DNA from: JAAFIP01 sp043777795
GTDB lineage: Bacteria; Pseudomonadota; Gammaproteobacteria; Burkholderiales; Burkholderiaceae_C
Reading direction: 5' to 3'
Assembly (NCBI GenBank): GCA_043777795.1
Contig: JAYWHJ010000334.1
Location: 1-16,972 of the forward strand
Length of the DNA stretch: 16,972 nucleotides
This document shows, one piece after another, positions 7,481 to 14,609 of the stretch. Positions within the stretch are counted from its first letter, which is position 1. Every line of letters starts with the position of its first letter. The position numbers were made by a program, and so were the translations under genes. The notes beneath the pieces were generated by a model. That model did no database searches and was not told where the DNA came from. It saw only the letters and a list, made by a program, of their open reading frames with translations.

Positions 7481-8434
7481 ATGGAATTTTTCAAAATCCG
7501 CAAGGACATCCCCTTCATGCGCAATGCGTTGATCTTCAACGCCGTGTCGCTCATTACATTTTTAGCCGCCGTGTTCTTTTTGTTCTCGCGCGGCTTGCAT
7601 CTGTCAGTCGAGTTCACAGGCGGTACGGTGATGGAGGTGAGTTACTCACAACCCGCCGAACTGGAGAAGATTCGCGGCGTGGTGGCCAAGCAAGGTTTCA
7701 CTGACATTCAAGTGCAAAACTTTGGCTCGGCCCGCGACGTGATGATCCGCCTGCCCGCCCAAAAAGGCGTGAGCTCGGCCCAGCAAAGCGACAAAGTGCT
7801 GGCCGCGCTCAAACAAGCTGACGCTGGCGCAACGCTGCGCCGTACCGAATATGTTGGCCCGCAGGTGGGCGAAGAGCTGGCCACCGATGGCTTGAAGGCC
7901 CTGGCCATGGTGGTTGTGGGGATTATGATTTACTTGGCGTTTCGCTTTGAATGGAAATACGCCGTCGCCGCCATTGTCGCCAACTTGCACGATGTGATCA
8001 TTATTCTGGGCTTTTTCGCCTTCTTTCAGTGGGAGTTTTCGCTCTCGGTGCTGGCTGCGGTGCTGGCGGTGCTGGGCTACTCGGTCAACGAATCGGTGGT
8101 GATTTTTGACCGAATCCGGGAGAATTTTCGCCGATACCGCAAGATGAACACGGTCGAGATTATTGACAACGCCATTACCTCTACCATCAGCCGCACCATC
8201 ATTACCCATGGCTCCACGCAAATCATGGTGCTGTCCATGCTGCTGTTTGGCGGTCCTACCCTGTTTTATTTTGCCCTGGCGCTGACCATCGGGATCTTGT
8301 TTGGCATCTACTCATCTGTCTTTGTGGCGGCCGCCATTGCTATGTGGCTGGGTATCAAGCGGGAAGATTTGATTAAAACCGGCGTGAAAAAAGACGAAGA
8401 CCCGAATGACCCTAACGCCGGCGCAACGGTTTAA
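7481..8434 (+). CDS. secF: Protein translocase subunit SecF
   Basis: SecF is the partner of SecD in the proton-driven SecDF translocation motor of the inner membrane. The 317 residues are normal for the family (E. coli 323). TM1 is at about residues 15-37, followed directly by LSVEFTGGTVMEV (the family's FTGG motif, with Glu where many have Asp). A periplasmic domain comes next, then five TM helices (about 130-300) with GYSVNESVVIFDRIREN, the SecF counterpart of the SecD membrane signature, and SRTIITHGST. The ATG at 7481 has only a weak ribosome-binding site (GAGCACGATC), consistent with translation coupled to secD. It is the last gene of the operon. Confidence 0.97.
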   Translation: MEFFKIRKDIPFMRNALIFNAVSLITFLAAVFFLFSRGLHLSVEFTGGTVMEVSYSQPAELEKIRGVVAKQGFTDIQVQNFGSARDVMIRLPAQKGVSSAQQSDKVLAALKQADAGATLRRTEYVGPQVGEELATDGLKALAMVVVGIMIYLAFRFEWKYAVAAIVANLHDVIIILGFFAFFQWEFSLSVLAAVLAVLGYSVNESVVIFDRIRENFRRYRKMNTVEIIDNAITSTISRTIITHGSTQIMVLSMLLFGGPTLFYFALALTIGILFGIYSSVFVAAAIAMWLGIKREDLIKTGVKKDEDPNDPNAGATV

Positions 8435-8476
8435 ATTCAGACAACCCCCACAAAATTGAGTGTAAACTGAATTTAA
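8431..8476. repeat. 10-bp perfect inverted repeat at the end of secF
   Basis: TTAAATTCAG (8431-8440) and CTGAATTTAA (8467-8476) are exact reverse complements with a 26-nt spacer; the left arm includes the secF stop codon. It could be a transcript-end stem-loop or an operator for the next gene. Two further short inverted repeats follow, TAGTTT/AAACTA (8483-8499) and TTAAGT/ACTTAA (8502-8525), making the whole leader AT-rich and palindromic. Confidence 0.55.
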
Positions 8477-8486
8477 CAGGTATAGT
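8456..8486 (+). promoter_or_regulatory. Candidate promoter of the DUF1631-type gene
   Basis: TATAGT (8481-8486) is a good -10 hexamer in an AT-rich stretch. The best -35 is TTGAGT (8456-8461) with a long 19-nt spacing. It would give a leader of about 50 bases before the GTG start at 8543. The right arm of the 10-bp inverted repeat lies between the two hexamers, where a bound protein could block polymerase. Confidence 0.35.
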
Positions 8487-8542
8487 TTTTTCTAAACTAC
8501 CTTAAGTTGCGTTTTTAAGACTTAACTGCACAAATTACCGGC

Positions 8543-11296
8543 GTGTCTACACCCCCTCTACCCTCTTCTCTTGCCGGTTCCGCTTTGGCCAGACAGGCGC
8601 GTGACCTGTTCGCGGCCAAGGCGATTGAGATCTTCAATGAAACGGCAGTGGCGGTGCGGCAGAAACTCACCGTATTGTTAGAAAAAGCAGCCGGCGCCAA
8701 AGAGGCGCAAGACAGGCGGGATGTTTGGCTTGTTTTCCAAAAGAGTGAAGAGGTCTGGACTGACGCTGCAGCAGCCGCGATAAAAAAAGCCACACGCCCT
8801 CCTGTCGCCTCGATGGGAAGCAAGTTTAATGCCCTGACTTTTGAGTTGATGGGTAACGACGTCATGGAGAACAAAATCCTCTCCTCACGCTTGGCCCTGC
8901 GCATCCTTGACAAAGCGTCATGGGAGATCAACGATCTGACCTTGCGTATCCGCCAACTGGACAACCTCAGTGAGCTAGATAAGCACGATGTTTTCAAGCC
9001 AGAGGTCTGTGCGCAGGTCGTGGTGGAAACTTGGATGGCGGCGGGTCTGAGCAGAGATGCCTGGCTCAGCGTGCAAGATTTGATCCACCAGTCTTATGGC
9101 GAGCGCATGGTCGAGGCCTACCATGTGGTCAATGAGCTATTGGTTTCTAAAGGCGTGATGGCGGAGATCGACCTGCGTGCGATGGTGAGAAGAACCCCTA
9201 GCGCTGGAGGGAGTAACTCGCAGGCTAGCGCGTTGCCCGCGCCTATGTCAGGCGTGGGAGACTCCAACCCTTCCCGCTTGGATTCCGGCCCAAGCAGATA
9301 TGGTCCGCAATACGATAGCGGCACCAGTTTCGGGCGAGGCGTGCAAGGCAACGGTAATCAAGGCAGTGGTAATCAAGGCAGCGGTAATCAAGGCAGCGGT
9401 AATCACGGCGGCGGTAATCACGGCAGCGGTAATCACGGCAGCGGTAATCAAAGTGGCGGATACCAAGTTAGCGGTCGCGGCGCGGGGGGGCTAAACCAAG
9501 GTCGTGGTCAAGTAGGGCAGGGCATGGCCGGTGCGGGCCAGGTCGGGCAAAGCGCGGGCGCATCCGCTGGGCAATCACAATCAACAGCGCAGGGATCAGG
9601 GCGTGCGGCCCGGGGTGGCGCTCACGCAGGCAATGTGGGCAATGCTGCGCAACAGGCGGGGGGAGCCCGACCAGGCAGAGAGAGCGTAGCCAATTACACG
9701 CAAGACTCGCATGAAGAAACCCGCATGATGACCTCTTCCACCCCTTTGGCACGTGCCAAGATGCGCGCACAGGGGGTTATAGGCCAGCTCAAACGCATGT
9801 TGACGGATAAGGTCGCCGGTTTTGACGATACCCGTTCGTACGGACCTTCGCCGCAATTGGCGGCAGCGATGGCGCCCAGAGCGGGCTATGTGCGTACCCA
9901 GCAAGGCGGCCCAATGGCAACCGGCGCAGGCAGCGCAATACAGGGCGGAGGTGGCGGGGGCGTCGCTTTTGCTGGGTTTTCTGAAGGGATGCAGCCAGTC
10001 CAAGCGGCTAGCGCATTGCGTAACGAGACCGATACGCTCAAAAAAGCCGCCTCCACCACCGCTGAGAAAGCCACCATTGAGATCGTGGCCCTGATGTTCC
10101 AAAGTATTTTGGCCGAAGATCGTATTCCGCCTGTGGTGAGGGTATGGTTTGCCCGGCTGCAAATGCCGGTGCTTCGTCTGGCGCTGGCTGAGCCTGAGTT
10201 TTTTGGCAGCCTGCAGCATCCAGCCCGCCGCTTGATTGACCGCATGGGCTCGTGCGTATTGGGCTTTGAGGCCGACGTGACCAGTGCCGCGCTGGAAACA
10301 GAAATCAAGCGCATTGTGCAAGTCATTGAGCAATACCCAGAAACTGGGCGGCGTGTATTTCAGCTGGTGTACGACGAGTTTCAAAAGTTTTTGTCCAAAT
10401 TTTTGACGCAAGGTGCTGCTACCCAACGCGTAGTGTCGGTGGCCCAGCAGATGGAGCAAAAAGAAACGGCCGCGATTCAGTACATCATTGAGCTGCGCAA
10501 AATGTTCGGCGACATGCCGGTGCGCGATGAGATTCGGGAGTTCATTTTCAAAGTATGGGCCGAGGTTTTGGCGGTCGCTACCATCAAGCAAGGCGCACAG
10601 CACGCAGACACCATCAATCTTAAGCAAGTCGCGGCTGACCTCGTGTGGGCGGCCAGCGCCAAGCCTAACCGGGCAGATAGAACCAAGGTGATCCATGAGC
10701 TGCCTCGCTTGCTCAAGCGCCTGCGCTCGGGCATGGCGCTGTTAGGTTTTGACACGGCAAAACAAGACGAGCACATCAAAGTCATCAGTGATACCTTGGC
10801 TGACGCCTTCATGTCCAAAACAGAGACGGTAGACGCCAAACAAATTGAGGAAATGTCCAAGCGACTTAAAAACCTGGAAGACTTTGTCTCGGAGGACGAC
10901 GATGTAGGTGATTTGCCATTGGATGCTGAGAGCCTCGAGTTGATGCTGGGTATTGACACTACGGGCATTGACATCATCACCACGGGCGGCAGTGACCCTA
11001 CCGAGGGTATGCGCGCTTGGGCGATGGAGCTGGACGAGGGCAGTTGGTTTAACTTGGACCATAACGGCAAGAACGCCCGGGTGCAATACGCTTGGCGCAG
11101 CAAGCGTGGGCAACTGCATTTATTTGCCATGCCCGGGGGAAAAACCTACCTGTTCCAGGTGCGTCGCTTGGCCTCGTATTTGCAGGCCGGGCTGATCACT
11201 CCGGTTGAGGACGAGGCCTTGACTGTGCGCGCCACCCGTGACGCACTGACCAAGATTGACGCCAATCCAGAGCGCTTGCTGGCAACCAATGCATAA
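8543..11296 (+). CDS. Large DUF1631-type protein with a GSGN(Q/H) repeat linker
   Basis: The 917 residues have no signal peptide or TM helix, so it is probably cytosolic; the family's biochemical role is not established. The N-terminal part (1-220) is helical and conserved-looking (ARQARDLFAAKAIEIFNETA). About 220-430 is a Gly/Gln/Ser/Ala-rich linker with seven 15-bp units coding a pentapeptide repeat (271-305). From 430 on comes a long helical region, and at about 830-900 a small beta-rich domain with EGSWFNLDHNGKNARVQYAW and GGKTYLF, resembling the C-terminus of DUF1631 proteins. The GTG at 8543 is the only plausible start near an in-frame stop at 8516; no strong Shine-Dalgarno is seen and the next in-frame ATG is about 90 codons on. 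It converges with dprA, 70 bases away. Family assignment is from memory of overall architecture. Confidence 0.8.
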   Translation: MSTPPLPSSLAGSALARQARDLFAAKAIEIFNETAVAVRQKLTVLLEKAAGAKEAQDRRDVWLVFQKSEEVWTDAAAAAIKKATRPPVASMGSKFNALTFELMGNDVMENKILSSRLALRILDKASWEINDLTLRIRQLDNLSELDKHDVFKPEVCAQVVVETWMAAGLSRDAWLSVQDLIHQSYGERMVEAYHVVNELLVSKGVMAEIDLRAMVRRTPSAGGSNSQASALPAPMSGVGDSNPSRLDSGPSRYGPQYDSGTSFGRGVQGNGNQGSGNQGSGNQGSGNHGGGNHGSGNHGSGNQSGGYQVSGRGAGGLNQGRGQVGQGMAGAGQVGQSAGASAGQSQSTAQGSGRAARGGAHAGNVGNAAQQAGGARPGRESVANYTQDSHEETRMMTSSTPLARAKMRAQGVIGQLKRMLTDKVAGFDDTRSYGPSPQLAAAMAPRAGYVRTQQGGPMATGAGSAIQGGGGGGVAFAGFSEGMQPVQAASALRNETDTLKKAASTTAEKATIEIVALMFQSILAEDRIPPVVRVWFARLQMPVLRLALAEPEFFGSLQHPARRLIDRMGSCVLGFEADVTSAALETEIKRIVQVIEQYPETGRRVFQLVYDEFQKFLSKFLTQGAATQRVVSVAQQMEQKETAAIQYIIELRKMFGDMPVRDEIREFIFKVWAEVLAVATIKQGAQHADTINLKQVAADLVWAASAKPNRADRTKVIHELPRLLKRLRSGMALLGFDTAKQDEHIKVISDTLADAFMSKTETVDAKQIEEMSKRLKNLEDFVSEDDDVGDLPLDAESLELMLGIDTTGIDIITTGGSDPTEGMRAWAMELDEGSWFNLDHNGKNARVQYAWRSKRGQLHLFAMPGGKTYLFQVRRLASYLQAGLITPVEDEALTVRATRDALTKIDANPERLLATNA
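9353..9457 (+). repeat. Seven tandem 15-bp repeats in the DUF1631-type gene
   Basis: Units GGTAATCA(A/C)GGCAGC begin at 9353, 9368, 9383, 9398, 9413, 9428 and 9443, with one or a few mismatches each. They are in frame and encode the pentapeptide GNQGS / GNHGS, giving a flexible, polar linker. Near-identity of adjacent units at the DNA level suggests recent expansion by replication slippage, and unit number may differ between strains. Confidence 0.95.
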
Positions 11297-11335
11297 AAAA
11301 TGCTGCTGACATTGGGTCGGCATCCGTAACGCCGC

Positions 11336-11351
11336 GTAGGCCCGTGCCTAC
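11336..11351. terminator. Small stem-loop between convergent genes
   Basis: GTAGGC (11336-11341) and GCCTAC (11346-11351) form a perfect 6-bp stem with a 4-nt CCGT loop, in the 70-bp gap between the stop codons of the DUF1631-type gene and dprA. The position suits a bidirectional transcript end, but no T-tract follows on either strand. Confidence 0.35.
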
Positions 11352-11366
11352 CAGATTCCCGCAGTT

Positions 11367-12587
11367 TTAAGCCAAAACCACCCTTTGGTACAAGCCACCC
11401 GGCAAGCGCGTCGCCAGGCTGGCCATCTCCAGTTCAAACAAACGTGCTTGCAAAGTGGCCGCATCCATGCCCGTGCGGGCTATCAAGGCATCCAGGCTGA
11501 CGGGGTCGTGCCCTAGCGCCTGCATCAAAGCGTGGTCTGGTGTTGCACTTGCTGCGCCGTCGTCGTGTGCTTCATCGCTTCGCGCGTTAGTCGCTACCTT
11601 GTTCGTTCGTTTTGGTGCGGGCTGGGCCGCCATCACAGGCGCGGTCACCGGGTACTGCAGCTCTTCCAAAACATCTTGCGCAGACTCCACCAACTTAGCA
11701 CCTTGCTTGATGAGCAGATGGCAGCCTTTGGACAAGGCTGAATGGATCGAGCCAGGGATAGCAAACACGTCTTTGCCTTGTTCGGCAGCGAACCGCGCAG
11801 TGATGAGCGAGCCTGACCGCACTGCCGCCTCGACCACCAAAGTGCCCTGGGTCAGCGCCGAGATGATGCGATTGCGTTTGGGAAAGTTGGCTGCCAGCGG
11901 CGGCGTGCCAATCGGGAATTCGCTCAGAATAATGCCGTGCGTCGCTATGCGGTGGGCCAGCTCGTAGTGTTTTTTGGGGTACACGCGGTCTAGCCCCGTG
12001 CCAACGACGGCTACGGTGCTGCCGGCAGTGCAGGGTGATGACTCGTATGCGTCCAGGGCGCCCTGGTGCGCGGCGCCGTCTACGCCCAGCGCTAAGCCGC
12101 TCACTACATGCATGCCCGATTCGGCAAAGCTTTTGGCAAAGCTACGTGCGTTGATCTCGCCTTGTGGCGTGGGGTTGCGGCTGCCTACGATCGCCATATC
12201 GTTGGCCAGTTCTTTGGCGGCTATTTGGGTAAAAACCGCCTGGTTGCCGGTCACGTAGAGCATCAAAGGCGGGTCGTCCAGCGCCAACAGAGCGCGCGGG
12301 TAAAGCGGGTCAGCCAAGGTGACTATCGAACGCTCTATGCCGTCGCGCTGGGACCCCGCTAGCCAATCTAGGGTAGCCTGGGTAAGAGCTTGCAGTTCAG
12401 GGGGCGTTATTTTTAGCGCCCCGGCCTGCGCTTGGCTGACGAAGTACTGCAGCGCGGTCGGGGTTTGGTCAAACACCGCGTCGGGCAATCCAAAAGCGGC
12501 CAGCAGTTTGCGCGCCGCGATGTTGCCTATGCCCTCAGCGAGGGTAAGGCGCAGCCACCCGGCGAGTTCATCGCGTGGCATCGTCAT
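11367..12587 (-). CDS. dprA: DNA-processing protein DprA (Smf)
   Basis: DprA binds incoming single-stranded DNA during natural transformation, protects it and loads RecA. The 406 residues show an N-terminal helix-hairpin-helix/SAM-like region (GIGNIAARKLLAAFG), the Rossmann-type DNA_processg_A core with AIVGSRNPTPQG (about 132), VVSGLALGVDGAAHQGAL, VVGTGLDRVYPKKH, ILSEFPIGT, FPKRNRIISAL and SGSLITARFAAEQGKDVFAIPG. After a variable linker, a C-terminal winged helix (about 345-406) of the DML1-like type is found in many proteobacterial DprA proteins. All core motifs are intact. The ATG at 12587 is 13 bases after the lysM stop, so the two are likely cotranscribed; Met3 at 12581 is an alternative start. 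Confidence 0.95.
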   Translation of the reverse strand: MTMPRDELAGWLRLTLAEGIGNIAARKLLAAFGLPDAVFDQTPTALQYFVSQAQAGALKITPPELQALTQATLDWLAGSQRDGIERSIVTLADPLYPRALLALDDPPLMLYVTGNQAVFTQIAAKELANDMAIVGSRNPTPQGEINARSFAKSFAESGMHVVSGLALGVDGAAHQGALDAYESSPCTAGSTVAVVGTGLDRVYPKKHYELAHRIATHGIILSEFPIGTPPLAANFPKRNRIISALTQGTLVVEAAVRSGSLITARFAAEQGKDVFAIPGSIHSALSKGCHLLIKQGAKLVESAQDVLEELQYPVTAPVMAAQPAPKRTNKVATNARSDEAHDDGAASATPDHALMQALGHDPVSLDALIARTGMDAATLQARLFELEMASLATRLPGGLYQRVVLA

Positions 12588-12600
12588 GGTCTACCGGCGC

Positions 12601-13818
12601 TTAGCGCGGGTTGATCAAATGGTCACCAACTCGCACGTTGTCAGTGATTTGCAGTACCAAGGCGTAGGAAATCTTGTCAAACGTACGAAACACCATCAAC
12701 AAGCCGTTGCGCTCGTCTGGCAGCTTGATTTGGGGTTTGGCGGGATCGGTGCGGTCTACCAGCGACTCACCATCCTTTTGGATCGCCAGCACATGGCCGC
12801 TTTCCAAACCATCCGCCTTGCCACGGTTGATGGAGACCACTTGGTTTTGCGCTGCGTTTACCACGGCACTGCCGTAAATAGAGACGATGCGTGCGCCCTC
12901 TACGCGTTTTTCTGGCGCGCGGGGGATGTAGGTGGCGAATTCGCGTTTGGGCTCGGGTAACAGGCGATCGCCCACGCGCATCTCTTCTTTGCTGTTAATG
13001 ATGTCGATGGTCGCTGGCACAATTTCTTTAATGGTCTTGCCTGCTTTGTCGGTGCTGTCACGCAGTGACTCACCGCGCACCAACTCTGCGTTGCCCACAT
13101 ACTGCGCCTCATAGGCTATGACCAAGCCCGTGTTGGGATCTTTCAGCGGTGTTGCGTTGCGAAACACGCGGAACTTGTCCGGTGCACCCTTGGCATCACT
13201 CAGATCACCTTCCGTCTGCGCGCGTGCGTAAGCCCGGTCACCGCGCGACAGCAAGATGCGCAGCTCTTGGGTTGCCACAATGCGCGGTGCCCGCAGCAGG
13301 GTGGCTTCGTCAATGATCAAAGGCTCAGCCAAAAACGGCTCAATCAAATGCGTTGGCAGCGTAGGGATGGACGCATCGGCCAAAGTGCTGGTACGGGTGC
13401 GTGGAGACACGCGCACTGTTTCAGTGGGTGCTCCCGTGCCCGTGCCCGCCTGCGTGCGTAGCACCGCGCGTCCGCTGCTCTTGTCCAGAAACAATTGCTG
13501 GCCAGGGTAGATCAAGTGCGGGTTGCGGATTTCGTTCAGGTTCATGCCCCACAGCGCGGGCCAACGCCACGGGCTTTTGAGGAACAGGCCAGAGATGGCC
13601 CACAGCGTGTCGCCTGACTTGACGGTGTAGCTGTCCGGCGCGTTGGCGCTAAGTTCGCTTAAGGGGACTCCGGCTTGGGCTACTTGCTGCGCCGTGGCCT
13701 TTTGGGCCGGGGTAGTTACAAACTGGGCCCAACTGGCCGGACTGGCTGCGGCCAAGACCACCCCCAAGGTGGCGACCCAAGTGGTGGAAAATGCTGAACC
13801 AGAAATGCGCTTCGTCAT
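12601..13818 (-). CDS. Exported LysM-domain protein
   Basis: The 405 residues begin with a Sec signal peptide: basic MTKR, a hydrophobic stretch (13-25) and a probable cleavage site after SWA (residue 31). A single LysM domain follows (about 64-111: YTVKSGDTLWAIS, then PALWGMNLNEIRNPHLIYPGQQL), the module that binds N-acetylglucosamine in peptidoglycan. The remaining 290 residues are soluble and periplasmic, with no enzymatic domain I recognise. Proteins of this build next to dprA and def are common in Burkholderiales, and their job in the cell wall is not established. The ATG at 13818 is supported by GAGAGG just upstream on the minus strand. It heads the lysM-dprA operon and diverges from def across 202 bp. 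Confidence 0.9.
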   Translation of the reverse strand: MTKRISGSAFSTTWVATLGVVLAAASPASWAQFVTTPAQKATAQQVAQAGVPLSELSANAPDSYTVKSGDTLWAISGLFLKSPWRWPALWGMNLNEIRNPHLIYPGQQLFLDKSSGRAVLRTQAGTGTGAPTETVRVSPRTRTSTLADASIPTLPTHLIEPFLAEPLIIDEATLLRAPRIVATQELRILLSRGDRAYARAQTEGDLSDAKGAPDKFRVFRNATPLKDPNTGLVIAYEAQYVGNAELVRGESLRDSTDKAGKTIKEIVPATIDIINSKEEMRVGDRLLPEPKREFATYIPRAPEKRVEGARIVSIYGSAVVNAAQNQVVSINRGKADGLESGHVLAIQKDGESLVDRTDPAKPQIKLPDERNGLLMVFRTFDKISYALVLQITDNVRVGDHLINPR

Positions 13819-13882
13819 GAAAGCCTCTCGCCTAAAAACCTATAATTCACTGTCAATTCTCGATTTAAGCTGTTGATTTGGC

Positions 13883-13909
13883 AAGGATAAATGGAAAATT
13901 TGTATCCTT
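13883..13909. repeat. Inverted repeat in the lysM-def divergent region
   Basis: AAGGATA (13883-13889) and TATCCTT (13903-13909) are a perfect 7-bp inverted repeat with a 13-nt, AT-rich spacer, about midway between the two divergent starts. It may be a binding site for a regulator acting on lysM, def or both. A TATAAT (13841-13846, + strand) lies nearby but has no convincing -35 at the right distance. Confidence 0.4.
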
Positions 13910-14020
13910 AGGTGCCACAGCGGCTTGAAAATTAGCGAAAATACATCAGTTTTGCAATATCCCCGCCCCAAAGCGCCATTGCTGCCCCTTTTTTGATCCC
14001 ACTCTGCACCCCTTCGATCC

Positions 14021-14539
14021 ATGACTGCTGCCAAACTCTTGCCCATTTTGCGCTACCCCGACCCACGTTTGCACACCGTGGCCAAACCAGTGGGCCAGAT
14101 CGATGCGCGCATCCTCAAGCTGATCGACGACATGCTGCTGACCATGTACGACGCCAACGGCATCGGGCTGGCCGCCACCCAAGTGGATGTGCATGAGCGT
14201 GTGGTCATCATCGACGTGAGCGAGGAGCGCGATGCCCCGCTGGTACTGATCAACCCCGAGATCACCTGGGCCAGCCCCACCAAAGAGAAAGCCGACGAGG
14301 GCTGCCTGAGCGTGCCCGAAATTTACGACGGCGTAGAGCGTAGCATCGCGGTCAAGGTGCGCGCCTTGGATGCAGACGGCAACAGCCGCGAGATCGAGGC
14401 CGAAGGCCTGCTGGCCGTGTGCGTGCAGCACGAGCTGGACCATTTGTTGGGCAAAGTGTTTGTAGAGTATCTAAGCCCGCTCAAGCGCAACCGCATCAAA
14501 ACCAAAATGGTCAAAGCTGCGCGCGAAGAGAAGAATTAA
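14021..14539 (+). CDS. def: Peptide deformylase
   Basis: This essential metalloenzyme removes the formyl group from the N-terminal methionine of nascent proteins at the ribosome. The 172 residues carry all three signature motifs: GIGLAATQV (47-55), EGCLSVP (93-99) with the metal ligand Cys95, and QHELDHL (136-142) with ligands His137 and His141 and catalytic Glu138. Length matches E. coli Def (169). The start is the ATG at 14021 with only a weak ribosome-binding site. fmt follows after a 70-bp gap that holds a dispersed repeat, an unusually wide gap for a def-fmt pair. It diverges from lysM. Confidence 0.97.
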   Translation: MTAAKLLPILRYPDPRLHTVAKPVGQIDARILKLIDDMLLTMYDANGIGLAATQVDVHERVVIIDVSEERDAPLVLINPEITWASPTKEKADEGCLSVPEIYDGVERSIAVKVRALDADGNSREIEAEGLLAVCVQHELDHLLGKVFVEYLSPLKRNRIKTKMVKAAREEKN

Positions 14540-14555
14540 TTTCAAGCCTTTTGAG

Positions 14556-14606
14556 CCGCTAGCGCAATGAAATATTGCGGGAGCAGCTACTAAATAAGTA
14601 GTAAAT
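14556..14606 (+). repeat. Dispersed ~50-bp repeat, copy C
   Basis: It fills most of the def-fmt gap. GCGCAATGAAATATTGCGGGAGCAGCTA in this copy (core at 14577-14589) aligns closely with copy B on the same strand and with copy D inside fmt on the opposite strand. GCAAT and ATTGC (14564-14568 / 14574-14578) give it a short internal stem. It ends four bases before the fmt start codon, so it shapes the fmt leader and may account for the lack of a strong Shine-Dalgarno. Confidence 0.7.
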
Positions 14607-14609
14607 CAC

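Noticed and set aside
9353..9457. CRISPR-like array
   Set aside because: The 15-bp units are directly adjacent with no spacers and are in frame in a protein; they are a coding tandem repeat.
9248..9494. Hydrophobic TAAVI-type repeat ORFs on both strands over the tandem repeats
   Set aside because: They are out-of-frame readings of the 15-bp repeat inside the DUF1631-type gene, with no start-site support.
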